A DNA stretch of 64,000 nt, from positions 62,001-126,000 of the forward strand of contig NZ_VIGX01000007.1 of NCBI RefSeq assembly GCF_007858475.1, given 5' to 3'. The notes under the pieces were generated by a model. The model made no database searches. It was not told the DNA's origin and saw only the letters and a list, made by a program, of their open reading frames with translations. A program made the position numbers and the translations under genes. This DNA comes from Tsukamurella conjunctivitidis. GTDB lineage: Bacteria; Actinomycetota; Actinomycetes; Mycobacteriales; Mycobacteriaceae. Positions 17,780-25,725 of this stretch are shown in pieces (the first letter of the stretch is position 1; each line of letters starts with the position of its first letter).

Positions 17780-18931
17780 TCAGCGCGCCAGTTCGGGGTG
17801 ACGGAGCAGATCTCCGCTCACGATAGCGCGCGGCACGGTGCCCCGCACTGCGACGATCCAGCCGATCACCAGCGTGAGGAAGTAGGCGATCGCCAGCACG
17901 GTGTACGCGGGCACGCCGGTGTGTGCCGCCATGCCGCTGAAGCCGGTGGCGCAGGTTCCGATGGGAAAGGTGAAGGACCACCAGGTGAGGGCGTACGGTA
18001 GCCCGCTCGTGACCGCGGTGCGGGCCGTGAGGACCAGCGCGACGACGGTCCAGGCGAGCAGCGGCACCGTCACGACCCAGCCGTAGACGAGGCCGAACCG
18101 GGTCAGCGTGTGCGCCGCCTCGCCGCCCACGACGAGATGCGCGTCGGCGCCGAGAGAGTTGACGGCGGTGATCGACTGGCCCATCGGGCCCAGCATGATC
18201 CACGCCGTCGGCACCATCGCCGCGGGCCACGGGGCACGGCGCACCAGGCGGGCGACCACGGCGGGCATGACGACGATCGATGCGAGCACGCTGAAAGCGA
18301 CGCAGCCGTAACAGAACCAGAGCAGCCCCGCGCGCAGGGTGCCTTCGGGGGCGTAGGGCAGCAGCACCGCACCGCCGGCCGCGGTCACCATCGGCGAGAC
18401 CACCGGCATCAGCCAGCCGGCGAAGGCCCGATCGGCGGTGTAGTGGCCGCCCTTGGCCATGAGGACCGGGATCATGACGGCGAAGACGATGCCGAGGAGA
18501 GTGCCGACGAGCCACAGCCCGGTGCCGATCGTGAGGGCGGCGGCTTGTCCGATCCAGTCCCGGCCGACCAGGACCGCGCCGCTGCCCACGGTGAGTAGCG
18601 CCATCGCCATCGCGCCGTAGAAGTTCCCGATCACGGGGTCGCGGTGATGGCGCCGGGCGAAGTGCGGGTAGCGCGCCCAGTGCGCCGCCGTGGCGACCAG
18701 CAGCACGACGAGAAGGACCGTCGCCACCGCCCAGACCGCGGCCGCCGCCGTCCGGAGACCCGGGACGTGGACGGGCAGGCTCACTGCGGCATTCGCGATG
18801 ATGCCGGTCCCCATGACCGAGGCGAACCAATTCGGCGTGATGTTCGAGCACGCCGTGCGGCGGTCGGGAAGGTCGCGGAACAGGGCCGGACGGGCGGCGG
18901 GCCGGGTGGTGGGGCGGATGTCGACGAGCAT
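17780..18931 (-). CDS. TDT-family carrier (tellurite-resistance/dicarboxylate/SLAC1 type)
   Basis: 383 residues with about ten hydrophobic helices. The first helix region NWFASVMGTGIIANA and the later ALTWWSFTFPIGTCATG are characteristic of the TDT family, which includes malate and sulfite exporters (Mae1, SSU1) and the SLAC1 anion channels. It lies divergent from a LysR gene that likely controls it. A carboxylate or sulfite substrate is plausible; sequence cannot decide. It is expected in the plasma membrane. Confidence 0.85.
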   Translation of the reverse strand: MLVDIRPTTRPAARPALFRDLPDRRTACSNITPNWFASVMGTGIIANAAVSLPVHVPGLRTAAAAVWAVATVLLVVLLVATAAHWARYPHFARRHHRDPVIGNFYGAMAMALLTVGSGAVLVGRDWIGQAAALTIGTGLWLVGTLLGIVFAVMIPVLMAKGGHYTADRAFAGWLMPVVSPMVTAAGGAVLLPYAPEGTLRAGLLWFCYGCVAFSVLASIVVMPAVVARLVRRAPWPAAMVPTAWIMLGPMGQSITAVNSLGADAHLVVGGEAAHTLTRFGLVYGWVVTVPLLAWTVVALVLTARTAVTSGLPYALTWWSFTFPIGTCATGFSGMAAHTGVPAYTVLAIAYFLTLVIGWIVAVRGTVPRAIVSGDLLRHPELAR

Positions 18932-18979
18932 GGATTCGACTGTGCCGGGCGGGATCGGTCGCCGGTACCCACAGGTTCA

Positions 18980-18993
18980 CTATCTAGCCATAG
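18980..18993. promoter_or_regulatory. LysR-type box between TDT carrier and LysR gene
   Basis: CTAT-CTAGCC-ATAG matches the T-N11-A dyad of LysR regulators. It overlaps TAGAGT (18991-18996), the leaderless -10 box that ends 6 nt before the LysR ATG at 19003, so autorepression with divergent control of the carrier is likely. Confidence 0.45.
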
Positions 18994-19002
18994 AGTGAGG
19001 CT

Positions 19003-19932
19003 ATGGAAACACCGTCCGTGGAGTCGCTGCGCCTGCTCGTCGCGGTCGCCGATCTGGGATCGATCTCGGCGGCTGCGCGTGAGTGCGGGATCTCCCAGCC
19101 CAGTGCGAGTTCGCGGCTGCGCCATCTGGAGCGCCTGCTCCGGCTCGACCTGCTCGATCGTCGCACCCGGGGCGCGGAGCTCACCCCGGAGGGGGCCGCG
19201 GTCACCGAGTGGGCGCGCACCGTCGTCGCCGCGATGGCGGCGCTGCAGACCGGGGCCGAGGCGTTGCGCTTCGACCACACCGTGCGGATCGCCTGTAGCC
19301 AGACCATCGCCGAGTACCTCATGCCGGCCTGGCTGGCGCGCCTCCGCGAGCACACCGACGAGCCGGTGCACCTGACGGTCGGCAACTCCGCCGCCGTGAT
19401 CGCGGAGGTGCGCGGCCACGTCGCCGACCTGGGATTCATCGAGGGGCCGACGGTGCCCGACGACCTCGTCTCGCGGACCGTCCGCACCGACCGGATGCTC
19501 CTGGTGGCGGCGCCCGGCGACCCGCTGACCCGGCGCCGCGACGATCGGCCCGTGTCCGCCGCCGAGCTCGCCGGCCTGCCACTCGTCACGCGGGAGCCGG
19601 GTGCGGGGACGCGGGATGCACTCGAGGCCGCGCTGCGCCGCGCGGGGATCGCCGACGAGCCGGTCTCGGTCGCGCTCGGGACGAACGCCGCCGTGAAGAT
19701 CATGGTGGCCGCGGGTGGTCGCGCCGCGGTCCTCAGTGAGCTCGCCGTCGCGGCGGAGCTGCGTGACGGCCGACTGGTGGAGATCCCCACAGCGGGCATC
19801 GACCTGCACCGACGCCTGCGTGCGGTGCGGCGCAAGGACGCCGCACCGCGCGAGGTCGTCGCGACCCTGCTGGCCGTCGCTAGCGGGCGCGCCGCCGGAA
19901 CGCCGACAGCACGCCGAGGATCACGACCGTGA
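19003..19932 (+). CDS. LysR-family transcriptional regulator
   Basis: 309 residues. The N-terminal wHTH is standard: ESLRLLVAVADLGSISAAAR, then CGISQPSASSRLRHLERLL and RTRGAELTPEGAAV. The periplasmic-binding-like effector domain fills the rest. It is the likely regulator of the divergent TDT carrier. Its last 53 bp overlap the 3' end of the converging ABC permease gene, an unusually long overlap that could produce antisense interference between the two transcripts. Confidence 0.9.
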   Translation: METPSVESLRLLVAVADLGSISAAARECGISQPSASSRLRHLERLLRLDLLDRRTRGAELTPEGAAVTEWARTVVAAMAALQTGAEALRFDHTVRIACSQTIAEYLMPAWLARLREHTDEPVHLTVGNSAAVIAEVRGHVADLGFIEGPTVPDDLVSRTVRTDRMLLVAAPGDPLTRRRDDRPVSAAELAGLPLVTREPGAGTRDALEAALRRAGIADEPVSVALGTNAAVKIMVAAGGRAAVLSELAVAAELRDGRLVEIPTAGIDLHRRLRAVRRKDAAPREVVATLLAVASGRAAGTPTARRGSRP

Positions 19933-20671
19933 CCAGCACCAGGAACATGGTGTTCGCGGCGGCGCCGAACAGATCGCCGCGGTCGGACTGCGTGAAGACC
20001 GTCACCGGCAGGGTGCGCCACGACGCGGGGTAGACCATGATCGTGGCGCCCAGCTCGCCCATGCACAGCGCGATCGACAATCCCGCGGCGGCCGTGATCG
20101 ACGGCAGCAGGAGCGGCAGGCGCACCGTCACCAGCAGGCGCAGTGCGGACGCGCCGAGCGATCCGCCGACCTTGTCCAGCATCGGATCGAGCTGGGAGAC
20201 CGCCGCCGAGACCATCGAGTAGGCGAACGCGAAGACCAGGATCGCCTGCACCAGGATGACGATCGACGGCGTGCCGCCCAGCACGAGCGGCGGGGCCGAG
20301 AAGGCCACCAGCACACCGAGACCCACCACGACCGACGGCACGGCGACCGGCAGGTGGAAGAAGGCGTCGATCGCGCCGCGCAGCCGCGCGGGCAGGCTCG
20401 GTACCGCCAGTGCCGCCCAGGTGCCGGCGACCACGGCGAGCGCCGAGGCGAGGACTGCGGTCTGCACCGAGACGCCGATGCTCGCCGCGTTCTCCGGGGT
20501 GAAGACGTCCGAGACGTGATCGGTGGTCAGCGCGGATGGGAGCACCGAGGTCCAGCTCGCGCTGAACGCCGTGATCACCGTGACCGCGATCGGCGTGATC
20601 ACGAGGCCCAGCAGGACGACGGCGAAGACGGCCCACACGGCGACCCGGGCGGCCGGATTGCGCACCAGCAT
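19880..20671 (-). CDS. ABC transporter permease, aminophosphonate type (second)
   Basis: 263 residues with about six membrane helices. The coupling loop SLGASALRLLVTVRLPLLLP matches the EAA motif of binding-protein-dependent permeases. It belongs to the five-gene uptake operon, and its ATG overlaps the previous permease stop by 1 nt. Together with the adjacent permease it would form the heterodimeric channel. The aminophosphonate assignment is from operon context: binding lipoprotein, oxidase, PhnX-like hydrolase and GntR. Confidence 0.85.
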   Translation of the reverse strand: MLVRNPAARVAVWAVFAVVLLGLVITPIAVTVITAFSASWTSVLPSALTTDHVSDVFTPENAASIGVSVQTAVLASALAVVAGTWAALAVPSLPARLRGAIDAFFHLPVAVPSVVVGLGVLVAFSAPPLVLGGTPSIVILVQAILVFAFAYSMVSAAVSQLDPMLDKVGGSLGASALRLLVTVRLPLLLPSITAAAGLSIALCMGELGATIMVYPASWRTLPVTVFTQSDRGDLFGAAANTMFLVLVTVVILGVLSAFRRRAR

Positions 20672-21531
20672 CAGCGCATTCCCTTCTTCATGAGGAGGCG
20701 GTACAGCACGTACGCGCCGATCGAGATGAGCAGTTGCACGGTGGCGAGCACCGCCGCCGACGCGAAATCCTGCCCCACGATCGAGCGGGTGTAGACGAGC
20801 ATCGGCACCGTGATCACGTCCTTGGCGCCCGTGAACAGCACGATCCCGAACTCGTTGAGCGTGAGCAGGAACGTGAGCGAACCGGCTGCGGCGAGGGCGG
20901 GCAGCGCGGCCGGCAGGATCACCTGCGCGATGATCCGCAGGGGCCCGGCGCCGAGCGACGAAGCAACGTCGATCTGCACCATCGGGAACTGCCCGAAGGC
21001 CGCGAGCATCGGCCGGACGACGAAGGGCGTGTAGAAGGCGATCTCGGCGAGCACCACGCCCCACAGCGAGGTCGTGAACGAGCCCGTCGGGACGCCCAGC
21101 GACTGCGCCACCCCTACGGGACCGAGGAGGACGCCGAGCGCCAGCGGGATGAGGAAGCTCGGGAAGGAGACCACGACCTCGATCAGCCGCGAGACCGCCG
21201 CGGCGCCGGGGAAGGGGACGAAGGCGAGCACGAGCGCGAGGAAGGTCCCCGCGATCAGGCAGCCCGCCGTGGAGAGCGCCGCGACCTTCACCGTCGTGCC
21301 CAGCGCGCTCAGCACGGCACCGTCGGTGAGGGTGTCGCGCCAGGTGCCCAGGCCCGCTGGGCGTTCGGCCTTGTCGGTGAAGGTGCGCGCGACGATCCCG
21401 ACGAGGGGATACACCACGGCGACCAGGATGAACGCGACCGGCGGCAGGACCCACACCCATGCCGGGACCGAGAACGACCGTGCCGGAGCGGGTTCGGGGG
21501 GTGCGGGCGGGACGTCCAGCACGGCCGTCAT
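20671..21531 (-). CDS. ABC transporter permease, aminophosphonate type (first)
   Basis: 286 residues, about six membrane helices after a Pro/Ala-rich cytoplasmic N-terminus of about 25 residues. The EAA-type loop is SLGAGPLRIIAQVILPAALP. The ATG overlaps the ATPase stop by 4 nt (ATGA), so it is cotranslated. The pair resembles the PhnU/PhnV type of 2-aminoethylphosphonate permeases and also spermidine and thiamine permeases; the genes around it favour an aminophosphonate. Confidence 0.85.
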   Translation of the reverse strand: MTAVLDVPPAPPEPAPARSFSVPAWVWVLPPVAFILVAVVYPLVGIVARTFTDKAERPAGLGTWRDTLTDGAVLSALGTTVKVAALSTAGCLIAGTFLALVLAFVPFPGAAAVSRLIEVVVSFPSFLIPLALGVLLGPVGVAQSLGVPTGSFTTSLWGVVLAEIAFYTPFVVRPMLAAFGQFPMVQIDVASSLGAGPLRIIAQVILPAALPALAAAGSLTFLLTLNEFGIVLFTGAKDVITVPMLVYTRSIVGQDFASAAVLATVQLLISIGAYVLYRLLMKKGMR

Positions 21532-22610
21532 TGCGGCACCACCATCACCTCGGCGGGGTCGACCTCGACCCACAGCGTCTCCGCCTTGAGCGGGGCCTCG
21601 ACGAGCACGGGCACGTCGACGCCGATGCTCTCGCCCGTCTCGGCGGCGCGCGCCGTGACGTGCCGGACCGAGCCGCGCCACTGCTCCTGCTCGACGGTCA
21701 CGCGCAGGCCGTTCGACGGTGCCGTGCGCGTGAACCGCCAGGCCCACGGGCGGACCGCGAGGTGGTGGTCACCGTCGGGCAGCGGGCGGGAGGTGCGTAG
21801 CGCGCCGCTCGGCAGGAGGTCGGCGCCGCCCAGGAAGGTCGCCGTGAAGCGCGTCGGCGGGCGGTGGAAGAGGACGTCGGTGCTGTCGATGGCCTCGAGC
21901 CGGGCGTCGCGCATGATGGCGACCCGGTCGGCCAGGGCGAGCGCCTCGCTCTGGTCGTGCGTCACGTAGACCATAGCGACGTCGGGCAGCTCGGCGCGCA
22001 GGCGCTGCAGCTCGCCCAGCATGTCCTTGCGCATCCCGGCGTCGAGGGCCGAGAGCGGCTCGTCGAGGAGGACCACCTCGGGGCGGGTGGCGAGCGCGCG
22101 GGCGATGGCGACGCGCTGCTGCTGGCCGCCGGACAGCTGGCGCGGCAGGCGATCCGCGAACGCGCCCATGCCGACCATGTCCAGCACCTCGGCGACGCGC
22201 GGCGCGATCTCCGCGCGATCGGCGCCGCGGGACTTCAGGCCGAAGGCGACGTTCCTCGCGACGGTCATGTGCGGGAAGAGCGCGTAGCTCTGCACGACGA
22301 TGCCGATGCCGCGTTTGGCGGGCGACAGGTTCGTCACGTCGCGGCCGTCGATGGTGATCGTGCCCGAGGAGACGCGCTCGAAACCGGCGATGGCCTTGAG
22401 CGCGGTCGACTTGCCCGATCCGGAAGGCCCGAGGAGCGCGACGGTCTCGCCGCGCGCGACCTCGAAGCTGCAGTCCCGCAGCGCGACCGTGTCGCCGTAG
22501 GTGACGCCGACGTTCTCCAGCCCGACGGCGACCCGGCGTCGGACGGTCCGGTCCACGGCGGCGTCGTCGAGGCCCTTGGGCGCGGCGATGTTCCGTTTCG
22601 GCGCGGTCAC
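21528..22610 (-). CDS. ABC transporter ATP-binding protein, aminophosphonate type
   Basis: 360 residues. Walker A is GPSGSGKST, the Q-loop is VVQSYALFPHMT, the signature LSGGQQQRVA, Walker B VVLLDEPLSALD, and the switch His is in VTHDQSEAL. A TOBE-like C-terminal domain (about 250-360) is present, as in PotA/UgpC-type importer ATPases. GTG is chosen as start because it overlaps the binding-protein stop (GTGA); the frame upstream lies in another gene. It powers the two permeases downstream. Confidence 0.92.
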   Translation of the reverse strand: MTAPKRNIAAPKGLDDAAVDRTVRRRVAVGLENVGVTYGDTVALRDCSFEVARGETVALLGPSGSGKSTALKAIAGFERVSSGTITIDGRDVTNLSPAKRGIGIVVQSYALFPHMTVARNVAFGLKSRGADRAEIAPRVAEVLDMVGMGAFADRLPRQLSGGQQQRVAIARALATRPEVVLLDEPLSALDAGMRKDMLGELQRLRAELPDVAMVYVTHDQSEALALADRVAIMRDARLEAIDSTDVLFHRPPTRFTATFLGGADLLPSGALRTSRPLPDGDHHLAVRPWAWRFTRTAPSNGLRVTVEQEQWRGSVRHVTARAAETGESIGVDVPVLVEAPLKAETLWVEVDPAEVMVVPQ

Positions 22611-23638
22611 TGGCCCGTGGCCTTCTCGTACGCCTTGACATCGGCGTCCAGTCCGCCGAGGACCTCGTCCCAGTTCGGGTACCAGATGTCCACGCCGTCG
22701 GTCGCCGTGCGGAAGGCGTCCCACTGCGGGCCCGACGGCGTGACGTCGGTGCGGACGGGGGCGCCCCAGGCGCGGGCGGGCACGTTCTGCTGCACGTCCT
22801 TCGAGAGGAGGTGCTCCATCAGCTTCTTGCCGTTGGCCGAGTGGGGAGCCTTGTCCGCGAGGCCCATGTAGTAGGGGAGCGGCAGGGTCGTGCGCTTCCC
22901 GTTGAATGCCGGGTAGAAGACCTCGTAGGCGACCTTGTCGGCGGCGATGGCCGCGAGCGCCATCTGGACGTCGGAGTTGGCGACGGTCAGCTCGCCCTTG
23001 CTGGTCTTGGGGCCGAGCTTGCCGGTGGACGTCGACGGGCCGACGTTGTTCGGCTGCACGTCCGTGAGGTACTTCAGCGCCGCTTCCTTGCCCATGACGT
23101 GCTGCAGGAGAAGCAGGAGCGCGGTACCGTCGCCGGCCTTGCCGGGCGTGGAGTACTGGATCTTCTGCTTGTACGCGGGGCCGGTGAACTCGGCCCAGTC
23201 GGCGGGCTTGGGCTGCGCCGCGGTGTTGCGGATCATCGCGAAGTAGTTGTTGACGACCGCCACGTACGTGCCGTCGGCGGCCTTGAGCTGCGCGGGGACC
23301 GCGGAGGTGTCGACCTCGGACTTCACCAGCGAGCCCTGCTGCTGCGCCTGCTGGATGAAGGGCGGCAGGGTGACGAGCACGTCGACCTGGGGATTCGCCT
23401 TCTCCTTCTGGGCGCGGGAGACGACCTCGCCCGAGCCGGCCTCGACCAGGGAGACCTTGATGCCGGTCTGCTGGGTGAAGTCCTCGAATTCCGCCTTGTA
23501 CCAGTCGCCGAGGCCGTCGGCGCTGTAGACGGTCACGCTGTCCGACGAGCCGGAGCCGCCGCCGGTGCCGCCGCACGCGGCGACGGCGAAGACCGCGGCG
23601 ACCGCCGTGATCGCACTGAGGGAACGGGTGATGCGCAT
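22607..23638 (-). CDS. Aminophosphonate-type ABC substrate-binding lipoprotein
   Basis: 343 residues. A signal peptide ends in the lipobox VAAC with the lipidated Cys at 22, followed by a Gly/Ser linker. The mature part begins VTVYSADGLGDWYKAEFEDF, the start typical of class-D solute-binding proteins for 2-aminoethylphosphonate, iron and spermidine. GAAGGG lies 10 nt upstream of the ATG. It is 60 bp downstream of the oxidase gene and likely in the same transcript. Confidence 0.88.
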   Translation of the reverse strand: MRITRSLSAITAVAAVFAVAACGGTGGGSGSSDSVTVYSADGLGDWYKAEFEDFTQQTGIKVSLVEAGSGEVVSRAQKEKANPQVDVLVTLPPFIQQAQQQGSLVKSEVDTSAVPAQLKAADGTYVAVVNNYFAMIRNTAAQPKPADWAEFTGPAYKQKIQYSTPGKAGDGTALLLLLQHVMGKEAALKYLTDVQPNNVGPSTSTGKLGPKTSKGELTVANSDVQMALAAIAADKVAYEVFYPAFNGKRTTLPLPYYMGLADKAPHSANGKKLMEHLLSKDVQQNVPARAWGAPVRTDVTPSGPQWDAFRTATDGVDIWYPNWDEVLGGLDADVKAYEKATGQ

Positions 23639-23698
23639 GGAGGATTGCCCTTCGTTCGAGTGGAGCGGAGGTGGAGGGTGGTGTGACGGGGTGTTCGG

Positions 23699-24805
23699 TC
23701 AGGTGGGGAAGTGGCGGCGGGCGAGGCCGTGGGCGATGGTCATGCCGACCCCGGAGGTCACGATGCGCACGCTGAGGTGCTCCTCGGGTTCGGCGACGAG
23801 GTAGGGGTGTAGTGCGCTGGAGGCGTAGACGCCCTGCCAGCGCTCGATGATGCGCAGCTCGTCGAGGCCCATGATGCGGGCCGCCTCGGCGCGGAGCGTC
23901 TCGGTGACCGCCTCGTCGAGGAAGGGCCCGACGGTGCGGTCGGTGTGGTGGGAGTCGCCGATCAGCAGGGTGCCGTCGGGGCGCTGAGTGAACATGACGT
24001 TCGCGTCGATCGCGAGCAGGTCGGGGCGGTCGGCCGCCATCCGCGTGCGGAGCGCGCCGGCGGCCGCGGTCTCGGCGAAGGCGGGGTAGCGCAAGAGCGA
24101 GGTGGCGGTCAGCACGGCGGGGGCGACGACGGTGCCGGGGTCGGCGGCGCGGGCCATCTGGAGGGCGCAGCGCTGCACGCGGTGCTCCTCGGCGAGCTCG
24201 GGGAGGAGGTGGTCGAGATCGTGGCCGACACAGACGATCACGCGGCCGGCCTCGATCGTCCCTCTGCTGGTGTGCGCGCGCGTGCCGTCGAAGCCGAGGT
24301 AGGCGGTGCCGAAGCGGACCTGGGCGCGGTCCTGGGCGTCGACCCACGCGGCGAGCCGGGCGACGGTGACCCGCGGGTCGACGCGCAGGTCTGCGCGGAG
24401 TGCGGCACCGCCGACCACGTCGCCCGCGCCGCCGCCGGGCAGCTCGGTGCGGACCTGAGCGGCGGTGCGGAGCTCGACCTCGCCGGGTCGGATCGCGGCG
24501 AGCTCCTCGAGCACGGCGAGTTCGGTGGCGTGCCGGGCCACCGCGAGGCCGCCGGTGGCGCGGGCGCCGAGACCGGCGCGGTCGTCGAGCTCGAGCCAGC
24601 GCTCGCGCGCCATGTGGGCGAGGACTGCGAGATCACCGGACTGCCCGGTGACGCAGGCGTGGCCGAAGTTGCGGACGGAGGCGCCGACGGCCCGGGCGTC
24701 GCGTTCGACGACGGTGACCGCCAGGCCCCGTTCCAGGGCCTCGACGGCGTGCGCCAGACCGACGATGCCGGCCCCGACGACGAGGACGTCCGTTGCGGTG
24801 TTCAT
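23699..24805 (-). CDS. FAD-dependent oxidoreductase of aminophosphonate clusters (TIGR03364 type)
   Basis: 368 residues. A DAO-type FAD fold: VLVVGAGIVGLAHA at the N-terminus, then the family-specific ASVRNFGHACVTGQSG. Members of TIGR03364 occur beside PhnX-like hydrolases and phosphonate transporters. They are proposed to oxidise an aminophosphonate to the aldehyde, replacing the PhnW transaminase, which is absent here. It is the first gene of the operon. A very stable hairpin abuts its ATG (see separate entry), which may restrict translation or mean the true start is further in. Confidence 0.82.
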   Translation of the reverse strand: MNTATDVLVVGAGIVGLAHAVEALERGLAVTVVERDARAVGASVRNFGHACVTGQSGDLAVLAHMARERWLELDDRAGLGARATGGLAVARHATELAVLEELAAIRPGEVELRTAAQVRTELPGGGAGDVVGGAALRADLRVDPRVTVARLAAWVDAQDRAQVRFGTAYLGFDGTRAHTSRGTIEAGRVIVCVGHDLDHLLPELAEEHRVQRCALQMARAADPGTVVAPAVLTATSLLRYPAFAETAAAGALRTRMAADRPDLLAIDANVMFTQRPDGTLLIGDSHHTDRTVGPFLDEAVTETLRAEAARIMGLDELRIIERWQGVYASSALHPYLVAEPEEHLSVRIVTSGVGMTIAHGLARRHFPT

Positions 24806-24833
24806 GGCGCCCAGCCTTGCTCGGCTGGGCGCC
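24806..24833 (-). promoter_or_regulatory. 11 bp perfect hairpin abutting the oxidase start codon
   Basis: GGCGCCCAGCC and GGCTGGGCGCC are perfect complements around a 6-nt loop. In the mRNA the stem ends at the base before the AUG, and no Shine-Dalgarno sequence remains outside it. It could hide the ribosome site, be a protein- or ligand-controlled switch, or act as a terminator in the other direction, although no U-tract follows. Confidence 0.55.
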
Positions 24834-24855
24834 GCTTGGCAAGACGAATTGATTG

Positions 24856-24867
24856 ATGTCTATACAA
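24856..24867 (-). promoter_or_regulatory. PhnF-like operator over oxidase-operon promoter
   Basis: Read on the minus strand the site is TTGTATAGACAT, 9 of 12 identical to the M. smegmatis PhnF site TGGTATAGACCA (from memory). TATAGA inside it looks like a -10 box, so binding of the adjacent GntR/HutC regulator would repress the oxidase-transporter operon. Confidence 0.5.
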
Positions 24868-24944
24868 GTTGTCCATCCGTACACCCAGCTAGTTGATTCG
24901 TTCACGCGGCGTTCACTCGACCGCCAGGCGGATCCGGGAATCAC

Positions 24945-24954
24945 TTGTATTATC
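24945..24954 (+). promoter_or_regulatory. Second PhnF-like half over GntR promoter
   Basis: TTGTATTATC resembles the other site (8 of 10 positions) in opposite orientation. It contains TATTAT (24948-24953), a near-consensus -10 box ending 7 nt before the GTG at 24961. This suggests autoregulation of the GntR gene. Confidence 0.45.
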
Positions 24955-24960
24955 AATGAC

Positions 24961-25725
24961 GTGGTAGCAGCTCACCCCCTCCATCAACGCCTCGCCGACG
25001 AATTCCGTGCGCGCATCGCCTCCGGTCGCTGGCCGGAGGGAGAACAGGCACCCAGCGAGGCCGCGCTGTGTGAGGAGTTCGGGACGTCGCGCGGCCCTGT
25101 CCGGCAGGCGCTCGCCACCCTCCGCGCGGAGGGCCTCATCGTCGGTGGGCAGGGACGGTCGCCCATCGTCCGCCGCAACGTCCCCAGTCACAGCGCGAGC
25201 GCGCTGGGCTCCTTCACCGCCTGGGCGCGGGAGCAGGGCCGGGAGCCCGGGCAGCGCACCGTCCTGCAGGCGAGGGTGCCCGCGACGCCGGACATCGCCG
25301 AGCGGCTCCAGATCGAAGCCGGGGAGCCGGTGCTCGAGCTGCGTCGCGTGCGCACGCTCGACGGCGCGCCCGCGCTCTGCGAGACGATGTACTTCGTCTG
25401 GTCCCTGGGCAAGCGGCTGATGGAGTTCGACCCCGATTCCGGATCGGTGAACCGCTTCCTCCTCGACGCGGGCGCCGACCTCTACGCCTCCACCCACCAG
25501 ATCGACGCCGTCGCCGCGACCGCCGAGGACGCGGCTCAGCTCGGCCTTCCCGACGGTGCCCCGCTCCTTCGGGTGCGCCGCACCACGACCGATGCCGCCG
25601 GCGACGTCGTCGAGTACGCCGAGGACCGCTACGTCCCCGGCGTCACCAGTGTGATCGTGGAGAACCGACTCTTCGCGGCGCCGAGCCCGGCGCTGCGCTC
25701 CGTCCCCGTCAGGAGAGATGCATGA
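24961..25725 (+). CDS. GntR/HutC-family regulator of the aminophosphonate cluster
   Basis: 254 residues. The wHTH reads HQRLADEFRARIASGRWPEG, then EAALCEEFGTSRGPVRQAL; the C-terminal UTRA ligand domain begins near 95 (LEIEAGEPVLELRR-like strand and the final VEYAEDRYVPG block). HutC regulators of phosphonate genes sense phosphate esters or the phosphonate itself. The GTG at 24961 is chosen over the start of the open frame (24853), which runs through both operator sites. Its stop overlaps the PhnX-like ATG (ATGA). Confidence 0.85.
   Translation: MVAAHPLHQRLADEFRARIASGRWPEGEQAPSEAALCEEFGTSRGPVRQALATLRAEGLIVGGQGRSPIVRRNVPSHSASALGSFTAWAREQGREPGQRTVLQARVPATPDIAERLQIEAGEPVLELRRVRTLDGAPALCETMYFVWSLGKRLMEFDPDSGSVNRFLLDAGADLYASTHQIDAVAATAEDAAQLGLPDGAPLLRVRRTTTDAAGDVVEYAEDRYVPGVTSVIVENRLFAAPSPALRSVPVRRDA

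Noticed and set aside
24853-24960. ATG at 24853 as start of the GntR regulator
   Set aside because: It would place both PhnF-like sites and the -10 box inside the gene. The wHTH begins only after GTG 24961.
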